Assembly (NCBI GenBank): GCA_965369635.1 | Contig: CBDURC010000142.1 | Span: forward strand, 1-8,002 | DNA: 8,002 bases | Reading direction: 5' to 3' | DNA from: UBA3071 sp965369635 | GTDB lineage: Bacteria; Chloroflexota; Anaerolineae; UBA3071 | Shown: positions 1 through 5,459 of the stretch, piece by piece | Layout of the letters: each line of letters opens with the position of its first letter | Numbering within the stretch: the first letter of the stretch is position 1 | Position numbers and translations under genes: made by a program | Notes under the pieces: generated by a model | Seen by the model: the letters and a program-made list of their open reading frames with translations, nothing else | What the model was told of the DNA's origin: nothing | Database searches by the model: none

Positions 1-726
1 AATCCGGTGCAGGAGATCGGTCGCCTGGCCCATCAGGCCGGGGCACTGTTCCTGGTGGATGGTGCGCAGTCGGCGCCGCATATGCCGGTGAACGTCAAGG
101 AAAACGGCTGCGACTTCTTCGTTCTCTCCGGCCACAAGATGTTGGCCCCGATGGGCATCGGGGCACTGTATGGCCGGCGAGAGTTGCTGGAGGAGATGGC
201 CCCCTTCCTCTACGGCGGGGACATGATCGCCGACGTGACCCTGGAGCGCGCCACCTGGAACAGGCTGCCCTGGAAATTCGAGGCCGGCACCGCCAACGTC
301 TGCGGCGGGATCGCCCTGGGCGGGGCCACAGACCTGCGCACCGGCCAGCGTCTGGAGGGGGCCGTGGACTACCTGGAGCGGATTGGGATGGCGCAGGTGC
401 AGGCGCACGAGAGGGCGCTGACCGCATACACGCTGGAAGGATTGCAGGCTATGGAGAGGGTGCGGGTGTACGGGCCGCTCGACCCCAACAAGCGGAGTGG
501 GGTCCTGGCCTTCGACATCGAGGGGAGCGATGTGCACCTGGTAGTTCATCTGCTCAACGATGAGGGAATCGCCGCGCGGGCTGGCGGGCATTGTGCCTAC
601 CCGCTGGCCGACCGTCTGGGGGTGGAGGGCACGGTACGGGTCAGCTTCTATATCTACAATAGCAGGGATGAGGTGGATCGCTTCCTCGAAGTCCTAGAAG
701 ACATCGTATGGCGCAGACTCTTGTAG
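1..726 (+). CDS. sufS: SufS-type cysteine desulfurase, C-terminal part (5'-truncated by window)
   Basis: The frame is open from base 1, so the true start lies upstream; about 241 residues are visible of a family usually near 400. It is a class V aminotransferase-fold, PLP-dependent enzyme that removes sulfur from L-cysteine to form an enzyme persulfide for Fe-S assembly. The PLP lysine is seen in SGHKM (Lys codon 136-138), preceded by VDGAQSAPH with the PLP-contacting Asp and Gln. FEAGTANV is the conserved Thr-containing segment after it. The catalytic Cys lies in RAGGHCAYP (codon 592-594), corresponding to the RAGHHCAQP motif of group II (SufS) enzymes, with His to Gly and Gln to Tyr changes around the Cys. 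The C-terminal RVSFYIYNSRDEVD segment is also typical. Stop TAG at 724-726; the next scaffold-like gene begins about 24 bp later, consistent with co-transcription. It appears catalytically intact, unlike the second desulfurase-like gene in this window. Confidence 0.93.
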   Translation, partial: NPVQEIGRLAHQAGALFLVDGAQSAPHMPVNVKENGCDFFVLSGHKMLAPMGIGALYGRRELLEEMAPFLYGGDMIADVTLERATWNRLPWKFEAGTANVCGGIALGGATDLRTGQRLEGAVDYLERIGMAQVQAHERALTAYTLEGLQAMERVRVYGPLDPNKRSGVLAFDIEGSDVHLVVHLLNDEGIAARAGGHCAYPLADRLGVEGTVRVSFYIYNSRDEVDRFLEVLEDIVWRRLL

Positions 727-738
727 AGAGAGAATGCC

Positions 739-760
739 ATGTACAGCCCATGTACAGCAA
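739..760 (+). repeat. 11-bp tandem duplication at the scaffold pseudogene start
   Basis: The sequence ATGTACAGC occurs at 739-747 and again at 750-758, separated by CC, so an 11-bp unit is duplicated. Each copy carries an ATG; the first is in a different frame and soon meets a stop, while the second starts the NifU-like reading frame. It looks like replication slippage that altered the start region of this gene. Confidence 0.7.
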
Positions 761-1111
761 GGAAGTGATGGAGCATTCCCTCCATCCGCGCCACGTAGGA
801 ACCATCGGGAACGCCGACGGTTTCGGCAAGGCTGGGGGTGGCCCCCGCTGTCCTGACGACCTGGCCCACTTCTGGATCCGAGTGACCGATTGTCGCATTG
901 CTGAGGTCAGGCACAAGACATTGGGCTGCCCCGTGGCCATCGGCGCCAGCAGCATGACCAGCGTCATGGCTCAGGGACAGAGGCCCTGCAGATCACACCG
1001 GAGATAGTAGCGGGAGCGCTGGGTGATACCTCGGAGAGGAAAGCGGATTCCACCGTCGGCCTCGAGGCCTCGCGCCAGGCCATTGCCGACCATCGGGCAA
1101 AGAGAAGGTAA
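750..1111 (+). pseudogene. Frameshifted, degenerate NifU/IscU-type Fe-S scaffold
   Basis: From ATG 750 the product starts MYSKEVMEHSLHPRHVG, the classical N-terminus of IscU/NifU scaffolds, and runs in one frame to MAQG near 977. Homology then resumes one frame over at about 980 (EALQITPEIVAGALGD) and continues to a TAA at 1109-1111, so the gene is split by a net one-base (modulo 3) deletion. The codons for the usual GKTLEEAL segment are about three short, suggesting loss of around 10 bp. The first two ligand cysteines are kept (in PRCPDD and TLGCPVAI). The third site, normally HCS after LPP-K, reads ADS and lacks both His and Cys, and the LPP-K motif is gone. An in-frame ATG at 708 inside the SufS end gives a longer, less family-like N-terminus. 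It is either a decaying duplicate of the scaffold at 4436-5071, or a divergent paralogue with an assembly error at the break. Confidence 0.82.
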
Positions 1112-1125
1112 GCAGGCTATCAAGA

Positions 1126-2160
1126 ATGTTCGAGCGCATGAGGGAAGACATAGAGGCTGCCTTCGCCAAGGACCCGGCAGTCAAGACAGTCTGGGAGGTC
1201 GTCACTTGTTACCCTGGGTTGCACGCTCTTTGGTTGCACCGGGTGGCTCATTCTCTCTGGGAGCACAAACTGCTCTTCCTGGGTCGGCTCGTCTCGCAGA
1301 TCAACCGCTGGCTGACCGGCATCGAGATCCACCCCGGGGCCACAATCGGGCGGCGCGTCTTCATTGACCACGGCATGGGGGTGGTCATCGGCGAGACGGC
1401 GGAGATCGGGGACGACGTGCTGATGTACCAGGGAGTGGTACTGGGCGGCACAACCCGGCAGAAGACGAAACGCCATCCTACCGTCGGGAACAATGTGGTT
1501 ATCGGTGCCGGCGCGGTGGTTCTGGGGCCAATCACGGTCGGGGACAACGCCAAGATTGGGGCTGGGTCAGTGGTCATCAGGCCAGTGCCGGCAGGGGCTA
1601 CAGTGGTAGGCGTACCGGCCCACGTAGCCGGCCGGCGGGAACCGAGCAAACTGGGAGTAGATCTGAACCACGGCAACTTGCCTGACCCGGTGCTCAGAGC
1701 CATCAGTGAGTCACTGGGCCGGGAGAGCCGGTTGGAAGAGCGGGTACTGGTGCTGGAGAAGGCGCTGGCGCACCTGGCTCCTTCCACGTTGCCCGTGCAG
1801 TTGCGCCGGCTGTCACCTTCGGCCGGCGTAGGGCTGGCACAAGAGATCCGAGAAGCGCTGAAAGAGGTGATTGACCCTGGGGCAGGGGTAAGCGTGCTGG
1901 AACTCGGCCTGATCCGCGACATCGCGGTGGACGGCGGGCAGGTGGAAGTGCGGATGGTGCTCACTACGCCCGATTGCCCGCTTGTTGAGTACTTGATGTA
2001 TCAGATCAGGCGCAAGGTCGAAAGCGTCAATGGGATCGAAACAGTCGAAGTAACGTTGCTGGATGAGCCGTGGTGCAGTAGCGATTTTCTTCCTGCAATT
2101 TCCTGCAACCAAAGAGAGAACGGCGTGAGAAATACCGACAAGGAAGGAAACAGTGGTTGA
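1126..2160 (+). CDS. cysE: Serine O-acetyltransferase (CysE) fused to C-terminal MIP18/DUF59 domain
   Basis: One uninterrupted 344-residue frame holds two domains. Residues 1-170 are CysE: start MFERMREDIEAAF, an N-terminal helical part, then a left-handed beta-helix of hexapeptide repeats with the catalytic pair Asp81-His82 in FIDHGMGVVIGETAEIG, MYQGVVLGGT and the KRHPT segment (His117). CysE transfers acetyl from acetyl-CoA to serine, giving O-acetylserine for cysteine synthesis. Residues about 185-212 form a charged, probably coiled-coil linker after DLNHGNLPDPV. Residues about 236-320 are a MIP18/DUF59 (SufT/PaaD-like) domain: EALKEVIDP, LELGLIRDI, TTPDCPL with the family Cys at 284, and DEPW at 313-316. 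A roughly 20-residue polar tail follows. Free-standing CysE normally ends soon after the beta-helix, so the extra 170 residues are unusual. The start fits the family; a purine-rich GAGAAGG lies rather far upstream. The 3' end overlaps the next gene by 8 bp, implying translational coupling. Confidence 0.93.
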   Translation: MFERMREDIEAAFAKDPAVKTVWEVVTCYPGLHALWLHRVAHSLWEHKLLFLGRLVSQINRWLTGIEIHPGATIGRRVFIDHGMGVVIGETAEIGDDVLMYQGVVLGGTTRQKTKRHPTVGNNVVIGAGAVVLGPITVGDNAKIGAGSVVIRPVPAGATVVGVPAHVAGRREPSKLGVDLNHGNLPDPVLRAISESLGRESRLEERVLVLEKALAHLAPSTLPVQLRRLSPSAGVGLAQEIREALKEVIDPGAGVSVLELGLIRDIAVDGGQVEVRMVLTTPDCPLVEYLMYQIRRKVESVNGIETVEVTLLDEPWCSSDFLPAISCNQRENGVRNTDKEGNSG

Positions 2161-3367
2161 TAGGATAGTATATCTCGATAACGCCGCCACGACGCGGCTG
2201 GATGAGCGGGTGCTGGAGGCGATGACGCCCTACTTTCTGGAGACTTACGCTGTGGCTACCTCCGAATTCGGCTATTCGCCGGGCATCGAGGCTAAGGAGG
2301 CACTGGAGAAGGCCCGGGCGACCATAGCCAGTGCGCTGGGAGCCACTGCGGAGGAGTTCGTCTTCACCTCCGGGAGCACCGAGTCCAGCAATATGGCCCT
2401 CAAAGGGGTGGCTATGGCCCTGGGGGCTCGGTCGGGCCCTTCGGCAAGCTCAGGATGCCAAGACCGGCACCCATCAGGGAAGGGCAAACACATCATCGTC
2501 TCCAGGATCGAAGACTTCGCCGTGCTCCACAGCGCCAAGGCCCTGGAGAAGCGGGGCTACCAGGTGACCTACCTGGATGTGGATGCTGATGGCTTGGTGG
2601 ACTTGGACCAGCTTCGGGAAGCCATCAGCGAGGAAACCATCCTGGTTTCCATCCAGCACGCCAACCAGGAGATCGGTACCATGCAGGACATCGAGGCCAT
2701 TGGCCAGATCTGCTGGGATAAGGGTGTGCTTTTCCACACCGATGCCACACACACTTTTGGCCGAGTGGGCCTGGACGTGAGCCAGGTGCCAGTGGATCTG
2801 GTCACCGTCTCGGCTCACACGATTCACGGCCCCAGGGGCATCGGCGGCCTCTACGTGCGCAAAGGCACGCCCATGGCAAAGTGGATGGATGGCGGCTTCC
2901 AAGAGTTCAACCGACGGTCTGGGTTGGAGAACATCCCCGGCGCGGTGGGCTTCGCCAAAGCGGTGGAACTGGTGACGCCGGAGGAGAACGAGCGGCTCCA
3001 GGCCCTGCGGGATCACCTCATTGACAGGGTGCTCCGAGAGGTACCACACACTACGTTGAACGGGCACCGCTGGCAGCGTCTGCCGCAGAACGGTAACATC
3101 ACCTTCCACTTCGTCGAGGGCGAGTCCATCACCTTGCATCTGGACATGCGAGGCTTTGCCGTCAGCACTGGCTCCGCCTGTTTCAGCCGCTCACTGGAAG
3201 CCAGCCACGTCATCATGGGCATCGGCGGCAACCACGAACGGGCCCATGGCTCGATTCGCTTTACCTTCGGCCGCTACAACACGATGGAAGACGTGGACGC
3301 GGTGGTGGATGCCGTGGCCAAGATAGTCACTCTGTTACGGAAGATCAGTCCGCTTGGCAAGGCATGA
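2153..3367 (+). CDS. IscS/NifS-fold cysteine desulfurase homologue lacking the PLP lysine
   Basis: The 404-residue product aligns along its whole length with IscS/NifS: YLDNAATT at the N-terminus, TSGSTESSN (residues 72-80), DATHTFG (197-203), and GSAC at 340-343 with the catalytic Cys343. Compared from memory with E. coli IscS, key PLP-pocket positions are changed: the Schiff-base Lys206 is Thr223 in SAHTIHGPRG, the ring-stacking His104 is Asp121 in RIEDFAVL, Asn155 is Gln172, Gln183 is His200 and Thr243 is Leu258. Asp197, Ser220, His222 and Thr76 are kept. The lysine loss is a single-base change (ACG for AAG), but the accompanying changes argue against an error. About 17 extra residues lie between LKG and KGKHII. 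GTG start at 2153 follows AAGGAAGG and overlaps the cysE stop. The protein could be a persulfide carrier, a partner of IscU, or a PLP enzyme with altered chemistry; standard desulfurase activity is doubtful. Confidence 0.9.
   Translation: MVDRIVYLDNAATTRLDERVLEAMTPYFLETYAVATSEFGYSPGIEAKEALEKARATIASALGATAEEFVFTSGSTESSNMALKGVAMALGARSGPSASSGCQDRHPSGKGKHIIVSRIEDFAVLHSAKALEKRGYQVTYLDVDADGLVDLDQLREAISEETILVSIQHANQEIGTMQDIEAIGQICWDKGVLFHTDATHTFGRVGLDVSQVPVDLVTVSAHTIHGPRGIGGLYVRKGTPMAKWMDGGFQEFNRRSGLENIPGAVGFAKAVELVTPEENERLQALRDHLIDRVLREVPHTTLNGHRWQRLPQNGNITFHFVEGESITLHLDMRGFAVSTGSACFSRSLEASHVIMGIGGNHERAHGSIRFTFGRYNTMEDVDAVVDAVAKIVTLLRKISPLGKA
2426..2479 (+). repeat. Dispersed-repeat-like in-frame insertion within the IscS homologue
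   Basis: Residues about 92-109 (including GPSASSGC) have no counterpart in typical IscS, where only a short loop separates the helix after LKG from the strand KGKHII. The DNA contains CCTTCGGCAAGCTCAGG at 2438-2454, which resembles the CTTCGACAAGCTCAGG short dispersed repeats that I recall from many environmental bacterial genomes and that often appear as PSTSSG-like peptides when translated. The insertion is a multiple of three, so the frame is kept. Boundaries are approximate, and no second copy was noticed in this window. Confidence 0.6.
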
Positions 3368-3420
3368 AGCACAAGCGGTGATCCATATCATAAATCATCT
3401 GACTCACGGAGGAAAACAGC

Positions 3421-3912
3421 ATGCTGAACAAGACAGTGGAAGGCGCGATCAACGAGCAAATCCAGGCCGAACTCTACTCTGCCTATCTGTACCTTTCGAT
3501 GGCGGCCTACAGCGCAGCAGCCAATCTGCCAGGCTTCGCCCATTGGATGAAGGTGCAGAGCCAGGAAGAGACTGAGCACGCCATGAAGTTCTTCAACTAC
3601 GTGAACGAGCGTGGCGGGCGTGTCGTGCTCAAGGCCCTTGACCAGCCGCCGGTGGAGTTTGGGTCCCCAGTCGATCTGTTCAAGAAGGTACTCGAACACG
3701 AGCAGCTCGTGACCGGGTTGATCAACGATCTCTACGAGCTTGCGGTCAAGGAGAACGACTACGCCACCCAGGTGGTGCTCCACTGGTTCATCGAGGAGCA
3801 GGTCGAGGAAGAAGCCAACGCTGCTCAGATCGTCGAGACGCTGAAGATGGCCGGCGACAAGGGGAACGCTCTGATCATGCTGGACAGGGGGCTGGCCAAG
3901 CGAGGGGCCTGA
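3421..3912 (+). CDS. ftnA: Bacterial non-haem ferritin (FtnA type)
   Basis: The 163-residue product has the length and pattern of bacterial ferritin, which oxidises Fe(II) and stores it as a ferric mineral in a 24-subunit cytoplasmic shell. Expected ferroxidase residues are present: Glu17, Tyr24, Glu50 and His53 (in QEETEHAM), Glu94, and Gln127 with Glu126, Glu129 and Glu130 in IEEQVEEE for the neighbouring metal sites. No haem-ligand Met as in bacterioferritin is apparent. The start ATG follows a strong GGAGGA at 3408-3413 with a 7-bp spacer. A 53-bp gap separates it from the IscS homologue, so it may share that transcript. Its placement among Fe-S assembly genes and upstream of an FTR1-type permease suggests that it buffers iron for cluster assembly and limits oxidative damage from free iron. 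Confidence 0.95.
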   Translation: MLNKTVEGAINEQIQAELYSAYLYLSMAAYSAAANLPGFAHWMKVQSQEETEHAMKFFNYVNERGGRVVLKALDQPPVEFGSPVDLFKKVLEHEQLVTGLINDLYELAVKENDYATQVVLHWFIEEQVEEEANAAQIVETLKMAGDKGNALIMLDRGLAKRGA

Positions 3913-3928
3913 ATAGGGAAAGGCAAGA

Positions 3929-3959
3929 ATGAACGAATGGACGAATGAACGGATGGACT
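3929..3959 (+). repeat. ATTCG-type repeat arm overlapping the S23-family start
   Basis: Interleaved GAATG/CGAATG words occur here, and bases 3934-3947 (CGAATGGACGAATG) are the exact reverse complement of 4389-4402. Together the two arms bracket the four-helix-bundle gene as a 14-bp perfect inverted repeat. The arm is translated as the first residues of that gene. Confidence 0.8.
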
Positions 3960-4360
3960 ACGCCAGTTGGGAAGACACCGTGCCGCAGCGCATCAAGGCA
4001 GAGCCTCAATGGAGATGTTACGCTTACCCCAAAGCGCTGTTCCTGTATGATCTTGTGTGGCAGGATTGCGGAAAGTTGATGAACGATCTGCGAGGCAAGG
4101 CCGTCGCCCAGCAGATCATTCGCAGTGTTGGCTCCATTAGCGCCAATATCGAAGAGGGCTATGGTCGCGGGATTGGCACGAAGTCGTATCGGTACTTTCT
4201 GAGCGTGGCGATAGGTTCGGCCCGCGAAACGAAGGGATGGTACTTCCGCAGTCGGCGACTCCTGACCACAGAAGTACTTGAGCATCGCCTGGCTCTACTC
4301 GACGAGATCATTTCTCTGCTTGCTACTGAACTGGCCCGCCAGCGAAAGCGAAACCCATAA
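3929..4360 (+). CDS. S23/IVP-family four-helix-bundle protein
   Basis: The 143-residue product matches the four-helix-bundle family first known from intervening sequences of 23S rRNA genes (S23/IVP) and related to the Avd proteins of diversity-generating retroelements. The family pattern is clear from residue 9: MDYASWEDTVPQ, then YAYPKALFLYDLVW, QQIIRSVGSISANIEEGYGRG and SARETKGWYF. The biochemical role is unknown; members are basic helical proteins thought to bind nucleic acid. GGGAAAGG at 3916-3923 supports the start at 3929, but the first eight residues (MNEWTNER) are encoded by an ATTCG-type repeat and the ancestral start is probably the ATG at 3953. The stop codon merges into a tandem repeat downstream. 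The gene looks inserted between ferritin and the scaffold gene and is not obviously part of Fe-S assembly. Confidence 0.85.
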   Translation: MNEWTNERMDYASWEDTVPQRIKAEPQWRCYAYPKALFLYDLVWQDCGKLMNDLRGKAVAQQIIRSVGSISANIEEGYGRGIGTKSYRYFLSVAIGSARETKGWYFRSRRLLTTEVLEHRLALLDEIISLLATELARQRKRNP

Positions 4361-4404
4361 TTCGTCCAGTCGCCATTCGTCTATTCGCCATTCGTCCATT
4401 CGCT
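4360..4404 (+). repeat. Three 15-bp tandem repeats (ATTCGTCYAKTCGCY) after the S23-family gene
   Basis: Three consecutive 15-bp units are visible: ATTCGTCCAGTCGCC (4360-4374), ATTCGTCTATTCGCC (4375-4389) and ATTCGTCCATTCGCT (4390-4404). They begin at the last base of the upstream stop codon and end about 20 bp before the ribosome-binding site of the next gene. The last units contain the inverted partner of the arm at 3934-3947. Confidence 0.9.
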
Positions 4405-4435
4405 CATACACCTATCTGTTTACGGAGGGAAACAC

Positions 4436-5071
4436 ATGCCAATGCCATACAGTGAACTTGTAATGGAACATTTCCGCCACCCGCGCAACGTGGGGCGGAT
4501 TGAGGATGCCGATGCCAAGTCAATCGAGGGCAGTCCCGCTTGCGGCGACATGGTGGCCGTCTACCTGAAGGTAGACCCCGAAGGCCTGCGCATCAGTGAC
4601 ATCAAGTTCGAATCCTACGGCTGCGCTTCCAACATTGCCACTGGCTCCATCATCACCGAGATGGCCAAAGGCAAAACGCTGGAGGAAGCCAAGACTATCT
4701 CTTGGAAGCAGGCTTCGGAGGCGCTGGGCGGACTGCCGCCGATCAAGACGCATTGCTCCGTGCTGGCCGTGGACGGATTGCGCGCAGCGATCCAGAACTA
4801 CGAGGAGCGCCACGGGTTGGTCAAAGAACGCGTGCCGACAACGGTCGAGATCGTGCGCAAGCGGCTCAAGCGGGTGATGAACCCCGTGGTCGGGCTCGAT
4901 CTGGTGCGCACCAAGCTGGTCAGGGACATCGAAGTTGCCGACGGGACGGTGAGTCTGGTGATTGACCTGCCTGCTGGCCACCAGTTTGCCAACAGCATCC
5001 ACGAAGATGTCAGGGAGAAGATCGAGCCCCTGTGGGATGTGGACAAAGTAGTGGTCGAGTTCACGGAGTGA
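4436..5071 (+). CDS. iscU: IscU/NifU-type Fe-S scaffold fused to C-terminal MIP18/DUF59 domain
   Basis: Residues 1-128 are a complete IscU-type scaffold: PYSELVMEHFRHPRNVG, then ligands Cys36 and Asp38 in SPACGD, Cys63 in YGCASNIATGS, and His106-Cys107 following LPPIK (the chaperone-recognition motif). The scaffold receives sulfur from a desulfurase and iron to build [2Fe-2S] clusters in the cytoplasm. Residues about 134-211 form a DUF59-like domain (RKRLKRVMNPVVGLDLV, TKLVRDIEVADG, then a HEDVREKIEPL helix and VDKVVVEF). Unlike the DUF59 on CysE, this one has no Cys in the TxxxCP segment, which reads LPAGHQF. Classical NifU instead carries a ferredoxin-like and a thioredoxin-fold Nfu domain after the scaffold, so this arrangement differs. 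The start ATG follows GGAGGGA at 4424-4430. The stop lies 8 bp before tusA. This is the functional scaffold of the cluster, in contrast to the broken copy at 750-1111. Confidence 0.93.
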   Translation: MPMPYSELVMEHFRHPRNVGRIEDADAKSIEGSPACGDMVAVYLKVDPEGLRISDIKFESYGCASNIATGSIITEMAKGKTLEEAKTISWKQASEALGGLPPIKTHCSVLAVDGLRAAIQNYEERHGLVKERVPTTVEIVRKRLKRVMNPVVGLDLVRTKLVRDIEVADGTVSLVIDLPAGHQFANSIHEDVREKIEPLWDVDKVVVEFTE

Positions 5072-5079
5072 GGTAGACG

Positions 5080-5349
5080 ATGGAAGCAATAAGAGTAGAC
5101 ACCAGGGAAGCGAAATGCCCGGTGACAGAGGCAACCATTACGGTGGACTGCCGGAACGAGACCTGCCCCGTGCCGCTGGTGGAGATGCGTAAGGCACTAC
5201 GCAAGGCTGCGCCGGGGGACGTGATCGAGATCATAGGCACGCATCCCGTCTCGAAGAAAGAGATCCCTATGGCCGTCGAGGCCTTGGGGCTGGAACTCCT
5301 GTGCGTCGAGGGGACGGACTCCGACTGGCTGATCCGCATTCAAAGGTAA
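5080..5349 (+). CDS. tusA: TusA/SirA-family sulfur carrier protein
   Basis: The 89-residue product carries the TusA signature VDCRNETCPVPLVEMRKALRK, where the Cys of CPxP carries persulfide sulfur, followed by GDVIEIIGTHPVSKKEIP and a C-terminal strand. TusA-like proteins take sulfur from cysteine desulfurases or rhodaneses and pass it on in tRNA thiolation, molybdenum cofactor or sulfur-oxidation/reduction routes. The start ATG at 5080 sits 6 bp after GGAGTGAGG, which overlaps the stop of the scaffold gene, so the two are probably coupled. An unusual N-terminal stretch of about 20 residues contains VDTREAKCPV, which resembles the real VDCRNETCPV motif and provides an extra Cys. Position between an Fe-S scaffold and a rhodanese suggests a sulfur relay role here (inference). 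Confidence 0.92.
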   Translation: MEAIRVDTREAKCPVTEATITVDCRNETCPVPLVEMRKALRKAAPGDVIEIIGTHPVSKKEIPMAVEALGLELLCVEGTDSDWLIRIQR

Positions 5350-5350
5350 C

Positions 5351-5453
5351 GCCATGTGACGTCGTCTGTTGCGGCAGACGGGTGTTATGGCGTGGTCACG
5401 GTTCCGCCGCCTAGCTTGGGCATGCCCGGTATGACGCGGCCGGTGACAAGGAG
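5351..5453 (+). promoter_or_regulatory. Structured leader upstream of the FTR1 gene (candidate RNA regulator)
   Basis: The 110-bp gap before FTR1 is rich in pairing options. A perfect 6-bp hairpin CGTCTG/CAGACG (5363-5380, 6-nt loop) can be enclosed by GCCAT (5351-5355) with ATGGC (5387-5391). Downstream, GTCAC (5395-5399) can pair with GTGAC (5443-5447), with further pairing of GG/CC and CCGC (5404-5407) with GCGG (5436-5439) around a GGG-CATG-CCC hairpin (5418-5427). The same GTCAC can instead pair with GTGAC at 5356-5360, giving two exclusive folds, and the distal stem ends directly before the AAGGAG Shine-Dalgarno. There is no T-run, so a simple terminator is unlikely. No known riboswitch class was recognised. 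Confidence 0.4.
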
Positions 5454-5459
5454 ATAAGT

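Noticed and set aside
970..990. Programmed frameshift in the scaffold-like gene
   Set aside because: No slippery heptamer or poly-A/T run is visible, and about three expected codons are missing at the break, which fits a deletion better than recoding.
1248..1964. Long antisense open frames, such as this one opposite cysE-DUF59 and similar ones opposite IscS, FTR1 and the sigma factor
   Set aside because: They are low-complexity Ser/Arg/Pro-rich translations typical of the reverse strand of GC-rich genes and lie over clearly conserved plus-strand genes.
3368..3420. Promoter or iron-regulator (Fur-like) box before ferritin
   Set aside because: The gap is somewhat AT-rich (around 3382-3395), but no convincing -35/-10 pair or 19-bp palindrome could be read.
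5363..5380. Rho-independent terminator after tusA
   Set aside because: The hairpin is good but no run of T follows it; the next bases are mixed, so it was kept only as part of a possible leader structure.
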